Positions 52,470-64,000 of a DNA stretch of 64,000 nt are shown here, one piece after another. The notes beneath the pieces are model-generated. The model was not told the origin of the DNA and ran no database searches. It saw only the letters and a program-made list of their open reading frames with translations. Both the position numbers and the translations under genes were made by a program. The stretch covers positions 66,904,205-66,968,204 of the forward strand of contig JAVHZZ010000002.1 in NCBI GenBank assembly GCA_036250195.1, written 5' to 3'. Origin of the DNA: Mixophyes australis (Eukaryota > Chordata > Amphibia > Anura > Limnodynastidae). The number at the start of each line of letters is the position of its first letter. Position 1 is the stretch's first letter.

Positions 52470-54200
52470 ACAGATCCGAGATCCGGGATTACAAGTGAGG
52501 CCAAGTCAGGACTCGGTTTCGCAAGGAATTTGCAGATCTCAAAACGAGGCAAAACGTAATTTCAGAGAAAATATTAATGCAAAACTCGCAAGAGATTTGG
52601 ATCGATATCTTCTATATATATATAGCCCTCCCTCATTTTCTCCTGTTGCATTTTAGAACAGGCAGCGTGTAGGGAGAATGGTAGCTGCAGTGCTTTGCTC
52701 TGAAAATAGCATTCAGGGTGAAAGAGGGACATAGAAAGCAGCAGAATAATTGTGATTACTGTAAAGCAGTTCTGTAGCGATCAGTCAGCTAGAATAGTTT
52801 GTTGATCAAATGGTTTTAATTTCAATCTGTCAGAGAGTTTAAACGGAGTAGTGGCTACTGGTTGTTATTAATGCATATATAATAGTACTAGTATATAGAC
52901 TGAGTTAGATATCATTCTGAACTAAGCAATATATTTAGTGGAGTAAAACAGCGTACTTTTGCTGTATGACTATTAGAAGCAGAATCCAAAAAACAAATAG
53001 TTTTATTTCTTTTAAAATGTTAAGTCTTTCTAGTGAAAGTAATCTTGTGTGGGGCAGTGACATCTGAATTAATTTAGAAAAAAACTGGGTGCTTGGTTGT
53101 GAGCGTCACTGCAGTAGAGCCCCTCCAAAAATACTCTATATTCTAAACTTTTGGCTATTTTGCAATACTTGCCAATTTGTAAAGGGTCATTGAGTGTCAC
53201 CTGTATTTAAAAAGGGTGTTTGCATGTGAGGGTTTTTCAGGGCATCTTTGACATCCAGTGACCGCATGTAGAACATTGCAGCAGCTGCAAAAAAAAAATA
53301 TCATCCGCCATACCACCAACTGAAGCAAGCCCATTCTTTAAGCTATATTTAAAAAAAAGGGTGTTTGCGAGTGAGTGTCAGCAGCACACCCCAAAAAAGT
53401 AAACAGGGTATTGTTGTCTTTGACTCAGAGCAGCATCAACCCCTAACAAATTATAAAAGTTGTTTGTAAACAAATAAGAACAAACTTTCTAAATTTGATG
53501 TATATTGCGGAGCAGTGTCATGAGAATTGATTTCTTCAAAAAAGGAAAATAGATAACATTTCATAAAGCACCTGTAGTGGCAAGACAAGGCTCAGACTGT
53601 GCCCAGTTTGTGCTAGCAGGGGTCCTGCTACTACTGGTACTGGTATACATACTAGAATGGCCATTGCAAAACAGAGTGCCCAACACGGTTGTGCATCTTC
53701 CTTAGCTTCCCATGCACCACCTTGTCGCTCAGAGTGTCACTGTCACCTCCAGAACAGACAAATCAGTGCCTAAAAATAACACTGAGTCTGAAGAACAACT
53801 TAGGCAGTCACAGCATTCTGAGGGGAGTCTAAGGAGGGTATCCATGAGTGCTATATGTAAGTCTGAGGTTTCAGATTCCGACACACTGTCATTATAGAGC
53901 AGCCTCCTGCGAAAAGACTTCAACCATTTGGAAATGTGAGAATGGGTAGTAGTAGTATTAGTATTGATGATTTAAACTTGAAATTGAGGAGGCTACTTTG
54001 GAAGTTGCAAATGTGCTAGAGGATGAGGGGGATAATTGTGGATCTGAAAATTAATGTATTGTACATGGAGGAGATAATGAGGAGAATGGTGATGATTGTG
54101 TTGAACTAAGGCAGCCACCAGTGTTACCACCAGCTCATGCCCATGATAAGTGCACTATCATGCCAGACGAAAAGAAGCACCTCCTCTGTTTGGAAATATT
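52470..54200 (+). pseudogene. Decayed third relative of the lysine-rich hAT-like ORF element
   Basis: At about 53995-54110 the DNA matches the acidic end of the ORF at 19888-20586 (GGAGGATGAGGGGGA-type blocks and GAGGAGATAATGAGGAGAATG). The region before it has TCCGAGATCCGGG-like subterminal sequence near 52475 and a short frame at 53712-53897. Frames are broken and element ends were not found. Identification is tentative. Confidence 0.35.
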
Positions 54201-54717
54201 TTTATCCAACCCCAAACAATATTTGTCAAGGCATCTGTAGCCTTTATTACATGCATCTGTAGCCTTTGTTAGGCCAAAGTAAGCAGAGCTAGGCACGTTG
54301 ATCAAATAGGCACCTCCTTGCGTTCCCAAATGTGGCAAATTGTGTTCTATAGCAAGCAGCACAGCATCAGCTACCAGCTCAATGGGTAGACAGTTGCAAT
54401 GCTCACCGATGTCAACTCCTTCATCATCAACCTCCTCATTATTAGTACATAGTCCAGCATCCAATTATCACATTTCAAATGACTGCCCTAATGCAATCCA
54501 TCATTCCCAAGACACAACATTCTCGCACTATTGGAACGAGATAATAAATGTTATTCACTGTAATGTTGTGGCTGATCAGTGTTTACACTCCACAAAATGA
54601 GCATACTGTACACAGACCAAACATGGTACATAGATATCTTAGATTGCATGCTGTTTGAGCTATCTTGCCTGTCATAATGTAACAAAATTAATAAATAAAT
54701 AAAGATCAAAACTCATC

Positions 54718-55305
54718 CCTACTATTTTCTAACAGCCCAGCCTCTACGGAAGGCACAAAAAAAATAATTGTGTCCCCACACCTGGAGATTACTGGCTCAA
54801 TGCTAAGTAGCCCTGGGGTCCTCCTGGAGCACCTGGCAGGTAAGTACTTAGCACTTGTGGCAAAACACCTTTGGATTATGTCAGAGTGATTTAGAAAGGA
54901 CATTTTAGGTAAGTATTAATTATGGAGGCAAACTTTTTTTTTTTACTAATTATGAGGCAATCTTTTTTTTTAAGAAGGCATAATTATTTCCATAATACTG
55001 GAAGCACTATTTATTATTTACATAGGAAAAGGGCCACTGATATATATTTGTATACTAATGTGGGCACTACTTTGTCATTTATTACAGGTCACCATAGTAT
55101 GTTCTTGCCCATATGTGCATGCTGGTACTTGAAATGCCACAAGTGCTTGCAACATATTTTAACATTTATCCCCTGTTACCCAGGGGTACCAGGAAAGGCC
55201 CAGTGCTGTTTAGCATTGATCTGATAATCTCTAGGTGTGGCAGCCACATCATTTTTTCAAGTCCCCCCTTAGAGAATTGGGCATTTACAGATGTAAGGGG
55301 TAGCA
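54718..55305. repeat. Inverted pair of a repeat of about 115 bp
   Basis: 54718-54835 and 55183-55305 are diverged reverse complements. Shared landmarks are TTAGCATTGA, AATCTC(C/T)AGGTGTGG and a T run. The loop of about 350 bp has no coding region. They could be two dispersed repeats in opposite orientation or the arms of one element. Confidence 0.6.
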
Positions 55306-55319
55306 CTGAGCTCTTCCAG

Positions 55320-57660
55320 ATGTAAGGGGTAAAATGATAGGTAAAACCTTCAAGCCACAGAATAGCTCTGAAAACCACATACAATATGTGGTGATTTCCA
55401 ACCGACACACATATCCGCTGGTTAGTAAACTTCCCCCTGAGTAGCAAAAATTGTAACAATTAAGGAAAATAACTAAAAGGAATATAAAAACATATCTGCC
55501 AACCTTGCCTACTTTGCTATATTGTAATTGGTAAATATAGTTCAGGGCCAAGAATAAGAATTATTTTGTGTGTTTGCAATAAACCTAAAGGATAAATATA
55601 GCATCTTGGCAATAAATTTGCAGAATGCCAGATTCTTGTTACAGTTGCTATAATCAATTTCACATGCTACATCATATAAGATTGTATAATCAAAGGGAGT
55701 GCTACTTAAATAATAGATTCCAATAATGTAACTGAAGCATTTTAAGGACTTAAATCTCACCACACCTTCAAGTACTGTACCGAGGACTTCAAGTACAGCT
55801 CATAAAAAACACCCACTTCAAAAGCTAAAAATACGGCATAAAAAAGATTTACAAAAACATTTTAATATATGTTAGGTTTATTATGTAACCTTAATCATTT
55901 AGTTTAAGAAAGAGAATAAATAAAAGGTTCAATATGTCCATTTTAAAAATGTTTTGTGCTACTGTGAACATTGTAATTAGCTGTTTGGCTATAGGATATT
56001 CTATCCCACACATGTCAGAACTGGGGATACACATATATGCAGAAGATGGAGATTAATAACAAAAAGGTTTTCCACACCCCAATCTGTCCAGGTTGCCTCC
56101 TTTTGTGTGTCAAAATTTGGGACATTAAAATCAGTTCCGCTGGGATATACTTGTAATTAAATTGTGTAGGTGTGTTTGTTATGCCAATTTAGAAATAACA
56201 CATTCTGTTTAGTTGGTTTTCTCAGCTTAAAATAATCAGTTTGCCCCTGTTACATATTCTGCTAAGCTGTATTCCAAAAGGAATTGCATGGTACACTGCC
56301 ATGTGTTTTTATTCTCTAGTCTCTATTGATGCTTTATGTCTGCTTTGATTTGAATACAGGGAACAAAATTTGTCATATACTGTATGGTGTGTGCACAGTT
56401 GCCCTTTAAATCAAGAAACTAAGTTCCTCCCTTGAAAAAATTCTTTCAGAAGTCCAGTGACATTGCATTTGAAGTAGCAGTTCCTCTTCTGTTAAGTATA
56501 GGTTCTTTGCAAAACTACAGAATATTGGTCACTCCAGATCACAGTAATTCAACAGTGGACACTTATAGCATACTGTTACATCAGCTTTTATGGGTTATTT
56601 TTTCTCACATTGGATAACAAAGACTGAAGAATTTCTCATTGGGTTACAATAAAACATGATTTTGTAAGTGCATTATGAAGAATCAAGAACAAAGAAGGAT
56701 TTTTTTTATTTCATTATAAAGTGGTGAACAAAGGTTTATTTGAAATGTGTGTTTAGTTTTATTTTCTATATTTATAGAATGAAAAAGGGGTCTTAAGTCC
56801 ATTATACTGGAACCACTGGGGTGGCAAAGTCGCCACTCCAGGGGTCCCAATCTTTTTTATTATCCCAATCTCCACTGCCCAAAGGGGTCAGGAGGACCCT
56901 AGAGTTTTTCAACATGGGCCCCACGCCAGCCTCTTTAGTTATGTTCCCACCCTCCTCCCAGACCTGTACTGACATGCAAGACAGGGCCCTGGTCTGACTG
57001 GGTCTGCCCTGGCATTGGGTCCTTCTTGGTAGCATTCCCCTCCCCATCAGTATCCCTACTAAATTTACTGCTGACTGGCTCTGTTACCTGAATGTCAAGC
57101 GTGACAGATAAGAAGAACAGTCAGTCAGGGTAGGACACTGATCCACTCCTTCTTGATGTTCTGGCTGGCTCCCTACTTGTTTCTCCCATCCCCACGCTCC
57201 TCTGTTCCTCTTCCCACCTTCCCATCTACTCATCTCCTCCCGTGCTGTTTCTCACGTTCCTCTTTTCTCCTGCTCCTTCTCTTCCCCACTGCTACTACAC
57301 TTCTGTTTCAAACTTCCTATCTCCCTTCCACTTGGGTCAGCCTCCATCTCAATCCATCAGCACACATGGAGCCGGTGCCGATTCCCTACATGTGCAGAGA
57401 CAGTGCAGAGCAATCATATGCAGAGCAGCCTAGCAGATAAGTTTAGCAGTGAGGTAATAATGTAATGTGTGGGAGGGTATTAACGTAATGTAGAGGAGGT
57501 ATTAATGTAATGTGTGATGATATTAATGTAATATATTACACTACCCTCTCCTCAAAGAGACCAGGCTATTTTCAGCTAGAAGAATAAAGAGATTATGACA
57601 CAGACATCAACTGTAAGGTTCACCCAGGATTAGGATAACAGACTACATTTTTAGTTGCAA
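55320..57660. other. Non-coding stretch
   Basis: AT-rich DNA without a supported gene. A CT-rich block at 57150-57340 gives Ser/Pro/Leu frames but has no start context, splice partners or homologue. Short repeats of TAATGTAATGTG type occur near 57450-57540. Confidence 0.4.
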
Positions 57661-57673
57661 TCTAAAGGACCGT

Positions 57674-57909
57674 TTCAATTCGGCCACGCTAGTCTAGGAA
57701 TAACGTGGTGCTAATAGTATTACCGTTAATACGGTAATTTTAACCTGGATTTTTACTTGAGGCCCCTAGGGCTGCGAGCAAAAATCAACGTTGAAATTAC
57801 CGTACTAACGGTAATAATGTGAACTATTACGGTAGTAATGGAAATAGTGCGTAGTAATGGAAATAGTACATAAAGCGTGTTACTTTCGGCAGTAACGCGG
57901 CCAATTGAA
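57674..57909. mobile_element. MITE-like element with TTCAATT-GGCC ends
   Basis: The left end TTCAATTCGGCCACGCTA pairs with the right end GTAACGCGGCCAATTGAA. The interior repeats GGTAATAATGTGAACTATTA-type blocks and short inverted GTTAATACGGTAA motifs. The target duplication is not clear. Confidence 0.6.
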
Positions 57910-57919
57910 TTCTGCCTAT

Positions 57920-59630
57920 GTGTGGAAGAGAGAGGTAGAATTACCAGGAGTAAGAGAATGCAGAAAATACAAGTGTGACAAAATAATAAAATAAACACTA
58001 TAATCACATTCCTATTGTTATGTATTACAGATATTAATTCATTTAGCTGCTACACAATTAAAAAGAAACACCTTTTTTGAAGCTACATCCACTTTAAGCT
58101 GTGAGTACTCTTCACGCCATTGAAAAAAATAACAAATAAAAAGATAAAAATAATTATACATCAAACATTTATTTATGGTCATTTAATAAAATTGAAAAAT
58201 ATATGAAGTCCTGAAGCCATGGACAGCTGTTAAGTTTGCATTAATTTTAAGTTGTACATAGCTTCAATGCACCTTACAGTCTCAGTCAATATGGGGCTGA
58301 CGCAGGGTGAGGACTACACCAGTTTATAGAGTGTACAGTATCTTGCATGAAATCGCAGAAAGTGGGCACTTGCATATGCCCCCATTTAGATTGCGCTATT
58401 TCTGCCACTCACGACATCCTGCACCTGGAGAGGTGGGATGAGGGTGTTTGCACAATTGACAACCAATGCAGCCTGGGAAAGAGACACATATATATAAGAA
58501 AGCCTTATTATTTGCGAGTGGTCAGGGGCAGGTGCAAATAGCGAATGATAATGATGGTCTTTGGCTCTAGCGAAAAGCTTGTGATTGGCTGTTTGCGATT
58601 TCACTGCTGATGCTGAATTGTGCTTTCTTCATCGCTCAGCCATATATTAAATCAATTAATCAGTTAGGTATCAAACTATAATATTTAGAGTACTTTTTCA
58701 ACACCAATGTACAGACTGCCATACATTCATTATACAAGAGCCAACTCAGTTACCCATTCTGACAGAATGTCATGTTTAATGTCATCCCCAAAATGTGGAG
58801 TCCAAACTAGCTGTGTCATGTAATGTAAAGATGTGAGCACTGTCAGTAAGGATCAGCACCTGGCTGAAACATTAACATTCCTACATGATGATCTGTGCCC
58901 ATGGAAAAATGACTATACAGTGATACATCTGGTACTTCAAAGAAAAGCTAAAGCTGAAGATATATTTTTTCCACATTTACATTATAAGGAGCACTGACCA
59001 TCATTTCCTTGATTGCAAAAGCATTTTTCTTTTATTAATGAATTTAGTATTTTTTCCTCTCTCTGACATATTTATGAAGAGAGCTTAAATAGTCATGCCA
59101 GCAGCACTATATGATACAACAGTGGGCAACAGACAAACTGTGGTCTGTCAGCAGCTCGCCGAGCCTGCACCCCAGACGGTTGCTTCCAATGTTATCAGAA
59201 TGGGGGCAGTTGACTTCCGTGTCACGTGATCTCCTATTCACAGTGCAGGGAGGTCACATGGCATACCTGAAGGAGGAGTTAGAGCACTCTGGTCTTCCTC
59301 CTTCCTCTGTGCAACCCCTTTGAAGGTTGGGGGTTTGCACATGGGGCCCTTTACCTTTCACGTCGCTCCTCACTGTGACAAAACAATGCCCTTACCATGA
59401 AAAATATTTTGCTCTCTGCACACACAGCACATTACAAGCTAATGTGAGATTATCAAGGCAGCCCTCAGTCCGCAAACACACTAAAGGGTTCATTTACTAA
59501 AGTGTGGTTTTGCAAAACTGCAGGTTTTTGGTAATTTTATGTATGGTTTGAAACTATCAGATATACTGAAGGCCAAACCGCACATACAATAACCAGATTT
59601 TTTCAAATGGCTGTTATACAAACTGTGCCT
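57920..59630. other. Non-coding stretch
   Basis: No supported gene or identified element. Small open frames at 58347-58541 and 59111-59323 lack conservation or context. Confidence 0.4.
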
Positions 59631-59632
59631 AC

Positions 59633-59878
59633 TTAATGTAACAAATAAATAATAGTGCTCCCTTAAAGTAATAAAGTAATAAAAGTGCCCGCTTAATATA
59701 ATAAATTAATCTTAGTGCGTCTTAAAGTAATAAATGAGTAACAGTGCCCCCTTAATGTAATACATTAGTTATAGTGCCCCTTAATGTAATAAATTAATAA
59801 TAATGTCCCATTAATGTAATACATTAGTTATATGACCCCTTAAAGTAATAAATTAATAATAATGTCCTCTTAATGTGT
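59633..59878. repeat. Tandem repeat, about 31 bp unit, eight copies
   Basis: The unit is like CTTAATGTAATAAATTAATA followed by ATAGTGCCCC, with many variants. It directly precedes the 59880-60025 repeat and may be part of the same dispersed element. Confidence 0.8.
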
Positions 59879-59879
59879 C

Positions 59880-60025
59880 GTACAGCCGTACATTCCGGCT
59901 GTAATTTTATTGAAGTGGGCAGATGGGACAGATGCGGGAGAATCACCAACTCTCCCGGGAGTCCGTTAGACCAACCCGAATTTCGGGAGTCTCCCGGACA
60001 TTCCGGGAGAGTTGACAAGTATGAC
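59880..60025. repeat. Dispersed repeat with CTCCCGG palindromes
   Basis: It contains ACTCTCCCGGGAGTCCG and CGGACATTCCGGGAGAGTTG, alternating copies of a short palindromic core. Sequences of this kind recur in amphibian genomes. No coding capacity. Confidence 0.55.
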
Positions 60026-60829
60026 ATACCTAATATAGGAAGTGGCTTAAAACAAATGTAAATTTTATTGGTTTACGCATGTGGCAAATATTATACATCA
60101 GCCTATACACTTTTTGAACCAAACACGTGCACATACATTTATAGGTACAAATAATGTAAAGAAAAAAAAACAACAAATGTTACAAATGAAATAATGATGA
60201 TGATATCAGCCTCAGGATGCCCCATTACTGTTTTAGAACAAAAATATAAACCCACAAAGACCTCTCTTGATTAACACGACACAGCATTTAAATTAAAAAA
60301 AACTCACTGTTGTGCGTTTATTAAAGGGGCAAAGTAATAGGAAACTAAATTTGAATTTAACTGGTGGCAGTATGTGAACATTTTGAAATATACAATTTGC
60401 AATATACAGCTTAATCTCCAGTACAACTGTCAATCACAATAGCTATGCAACTCAGTCAAAAGACTCTAAACCCAGCGACTTATCAATCATGTTGCTAATA
60501 ATGAGATATACTCTCAAAGATAACTATAGCATATCATCAACAGCAGCAGCAGAAACAGCTATATATAACATAAATAACATGTGGGGTTGAAGGTCATCAC
60601 AGCTCAGTAACTAAACATGGGGTGTAAGACTCCCCCATACATGCAATGAGATTAGAATACAGTTACAGTTTGACTCATGCTTACCCTCACACCAGAAACC
60701 TTTCAGTCTGGCAATCTAATATGCAAACAATATTGTAACAATAAGGAAAGTTGCTAAACGTTGGTGCACTTGGATGGTGACTCAGTTACATGAACTTGTC
60801 AGCAATATATAACTTAAGTAAATATCTTT

Positions 60830-61195
60830 AACAGGAAATGTGTAGTCATCACTATCAGTCGGCACTTCCACCTGCCCTGTAACTGGTGCAAATGATACGG
60901 CTAAAAATCACGTATGTAAGAGATGCCCAGGGCTTCAATCGGACGAATGTGCGTGTGCTTGACCTCAGCATGCATTTTCTGTACATTGCCTAGGTATGCC
61001 TGCCCATTCACAGCCCGGTTCCACTCTTCAAGATGTAGGTAGTTGGAAAGTGTTATTTGCGTTTGGACATGAGTTGGATGCAATTATTACACTGGCACAA
61101 GGCCCATGTCTGAGCATACGCAGAGTAATTTCATGCAAGATGCGGCACGCAACGGGGCTAACATCTAAAGATGAATCAGGCCCTGAATCTGAGCT
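60830..61195 (-). mobile_element. Fragment of the 2.3 kb inverted-repeat element family
   Basis: On minus it starts GGGCCTGATTCATC near 61190. It contains GATTTTTAGCCGTATCA, also found at about 6151 and 30363 inside the unit copies, in the same relative position. It is truncated on its far side. Confidence 0.55.
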
Positions 61196-61199
61196 GAAA

Positions 61200-63669
61200 A
61201 TTTCACTTGAAGAATCTTGGAGTTCCTGACTAGCTCTAAAGGGGGAAAGAATAATTTTCCATAATTTGATTTTGTTTAGCTCTGGTTGGGAATGATTGTG
61301 AAGACCTTGAAGTTATGGATTTGTTCAATTATTTGTTCTGGTAGCCGAATTTATGAGAAGAAAAATGGTCACCTTACTGTGTGGAGTGCTAGTTTAAATA
61401 ATTTCAAATACAAAGCTTTACCCTCGGGCGCTATTCCTCATAGATAAGTAGACTACATTTGTGGGACATACAGGAGGGACCTGTGGTAATAAGCAAACAA
61501 TTAGCGAAGATTAGTGTAAGGGTATGATTTTATCTTGAGAATTGTAGGTTACAGAAGGTTACCTATACTAGGTAACTTTTACAACCACAATGAAACAAGA
61601 GCAAAATAAATGGAGGGAGGGAGAGGAGGGTGGAGAGCAAAAAAGAGGGAGTAAAAGGGGATGATAAGTGAAGGGTTGTACAGAGAATGGTATTAGAGAC
61701 AAAGAAGCCCATTTATTAATTAATGAGGTTTTGTCCAGTTAATTATCATCTGTCATTGTAATGATGACAGATGATTTTTGAATAAATTATTAAAAAAATC
61801 ATCCCGGGACAGCACATCCGATAGGAAGCTGTTCCAGGGATGATTTTCCGTACCTTAAAATTCCCTTTGTCTATCTCTCCTGTCTGGTCACTATGGCAAA
61901 ACTGCATTGCACATGCATGACATCTGCAATAGTGACTGGAGGGGAGAGCAGGTAAGCTGCAGTGAGGGAACCGAAGATCCCTCTACCACAATGCTCTCCC
62001 CATAGGATTCAATGGCTAACGCCCTCTCAAGATGGCGTTAGCAATTGCAAACAAGTTGGTAAATAAGCCCCAAAGTGTGTCAAACGTCCATCAGCTTCAG
62101 TAGCGTGAAATCAAATCTGTGTAAGTCAGGTGCTATACTAATTCAGCTTTAGTCGGTTCAGTTGTAGTTTTGTTTTACGCAGTGTTGTTGCTGAATCTTT
62201 CCAATACTTAGGTTTAAGTTCTCCAGTACGGTGGTAGTCACTTAAACGACTCCCTAAACCCTGACACCAATTACGCCTACATGAGAACACAGATGGAGGG
62301 CTTACCAATACTGTTTTCTCCCGACAGCTTGCAAAAGAGACTACAGAGAAATGCGGCACATCAAGAGGCTGTCCGGCCAAAATGACGTCAGTAGAGTGCG
62401 CAACACTGTCATTCCTGCTACTCCGGGGGTTATTTAACATGGGCATAATTGAAATCGAGGTTTAGGGAATTGTAATTTAGTATCCAACCCCTCCAGTATT
62501 GTGTTTGTTTGTCTTTTTCTTTTGATAGTTATTAGTCCATGTGGTTTTGTAGAGGTTGAGAGTAATAATTTTACATTCTTCACTAAGGAGTTTGAGAAAT
62601 ATGAGATTGTTATCTTTACTGTATTTCGCTGTCCATTTGATGGCACTATTATCTTGAAAAAAGGTGAGTATGTCTTTAGATTTCTCAGTAGTTGCGAGTG
62701 ATAGTTTAATGTAATCTGTTCAACTCAGAAATTAACCACTCCAGCAGTAGAGGAAGTAATGGCAGATATGTGGATTGTGATATAAAATATAAAAGTCAGT
62801 AGTTCAGCCCTTCTTTACTTGCCCACTTTTTACTGCCTACCTTCAACTACATTTCTCAATGCCAACCAGATGGTTCACTTCCCCTTTCTTGTGGGATCTT
62901 GCTGGTTAAGATGATGTAATGATGATGAGATTCATTGTGGTGCTATGTCCTGCAGATATCGCAGCTGTGGTGGATGATCCTTATAATGTTCTCAGGTCAG
63001 GCCAAGGACACCATAGCAGGAAACCGTGATTCCTGATTATTTCCCTGCTTTGGAGGTAGGGGATTAAAGCAAAATGCAAGAGTCTCCTGCCTGATCCATG
63101 AGAGTTGTAATTTGTTGTGTAGGTCCCCATCTGCATGAGGTCACTATACTGTAGTAGATTGGAATCCAGAATTTGATCAAAATGTGCACTGTGAACTTTA
63201 TTTGCATTTCAGATATTATACTAGATAGTTAGTTGAAGAGTTTATGAAATGCATAAGTCCTATTGTGCTTAGTATATTCTCAGACTTTAACTTGGGCTTC
63301 TGCATGCTTGGTTTGCCAGTGTGTATACTCTGACCAGTCGCATCATATAAACATAGAATGCGATCGACATACAGGTCTAATTAGTCTTCTTTTTTGGATC
63401 TTCGAATTGGTGGGGCACTAAAAGTGGCCACATTTTACCAGAGCTCTCGAGCCCTGGATTCAAATCACCAAACATCAAGAGAATCAAAACCTGAATTCTG
63501 CGTAATTAGACTTCCCAAAAATTAGGAACACATCTCTGACCCTTTTTAAGGATTAAAGTGGACTTGAGATTCAAGCCAGCACCAGTTTTTAACCTAAACA
63601 ATTGTAGGCCTACATGACCACCCACAAATGTCTAGGGTGCAGTTTTAAGTGGGGTTCACCAATCTAAAC
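61200..63669. other. Non-coding stretch with minor repeats
   Basis: No gene is supported. At about 61705-62080 a MITE-like segment begins AGCCCATTTATTAATT and ends GGTAAATAAGCCCCA, with an internal inverted pair ATCATCTGTCAT / ATGACAGATGAT. Purine-rich GGGAGGGAGAGGAGGG lies at 61614-61635. Open frames at 62138-62701 have no recognisable domain. Confidence 0.4.
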
Positions 63670-64000
63670 TAGAGATGTTCACTGACCCCCATGTTCTGGT
63701 TTTGGATATGGATTAACTTCGTGTTTTGGTTTTGGCAAAACTGCCCTTACGTGTTTTTGTTTTGGTTTTGGATTCCTATTTTTTACTTAAATCCCTTTTT
63801 TTTTTTTCTAAAATCGCTTAATTTTGCTATTTTTTCCCCTATATTATTATTAACCTCAATAATACTAATTTCAAGTCATTTGCAGTCAATTTTGACCACC
63901 TCACAGGTCACAATATTATTTTCATACACTTTCAAACAAAGACTGCAGCGACCTGGCTGGATGCTAAGCGACAGAGCAATGGCACAAACACACAGCAGTT
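63670..64000 (-). mobile_element. hAT-like element of the 19267-21201 family, running off the window
   Basis: It starts TAGAGATGTTCACTGACCCC, the complement of the right end of the element at 19267-21201, followed by the same GTTTTGG-rich subterminal block. The element is therefore in reverse orientation and mostly beyond the right edge. Confidence 0.7.

Noticed and set aside
57153..57440. 95-codon Ser/Pro/Leu-rich frame
   Set aside because: It lies in a CT-rich stretch with two overlapping frames, no splice or promoter context, and no recognised domain.

Overview
This window looks like eukaryotic, most probably anuran (frog) genomic DNA. Genes are split by GT-AG introns, the DNA is AT-rich with many dispersed and tandem repeats, and there are many vertebrate-type transposable elements (hAT, PIF/Harbinger, Ty3/gypsy, Penelope-like). 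The only host genes recognised are two type II keratins with the standard nine-exon plan. The species assignment is inference from repeat style, not from a database match.

Layout. 1-4365: remains of a Penelope-like retroelement (GIY-YIG coding end, 58-683) followed by its presumed 3' region, which is split by a 1.5 kb hAT-type element (2093-3640). 4366-17085: tandem duplication unit 1 with a histidine-rich type II keratin gene (8805-15762). 17086-18585: spacer of dispersed repeats. 18585-43860: unit 2, a diverged copy of unit 1 with a second intact keratin gene (36273-42531). Unit 2 has been expanded by a Harbinger element (18892-28086, itself hit by an hAT-like element and a near-complete Ty3/gypsy element), a 905 bp Penelope-type insertion (28463-29367), a 3.2 kb hAT-like element (32277-35512) and an intronic hAT MITE (41349-41749). 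43960-44790: the start of a third, otherwise missing unit. 44915-49616: a full-length Harbinger element with TTA target duplications. It carries three genes: a DDE transposase, a MADF-domain protein on the opposite strand with exons interleaved with those of the transposase, and a Myb/SANT-like protein with SUMO-type motifs. 49620-64000: non-coding repeat-rich DNA with MITEs, tandem repeats, a decayed third copy of an hAT-like ORF, and one hAT-like element running off the right edge.

How it fits together. The two keratins are a recent tandem pair, both with uninterrupted reading frames and the same exon lengths from exon 2 onward. Their histidine-rich head and tail domains suggest a specialised cornified structure (inference). 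The repeated unit gives natural 'empty sites' for most insertions, so element ends and target duplications can be read exactly and insertion order inferred: unit duplication, then Harbinger into unit 2, then the hAT-like and gypsy elements into that Harbinger. All transposable-element genes seen here carry at least one frameshift, stop or deletion, except the two short lysine-rich hAT-like ORFs, whose role is unknown.
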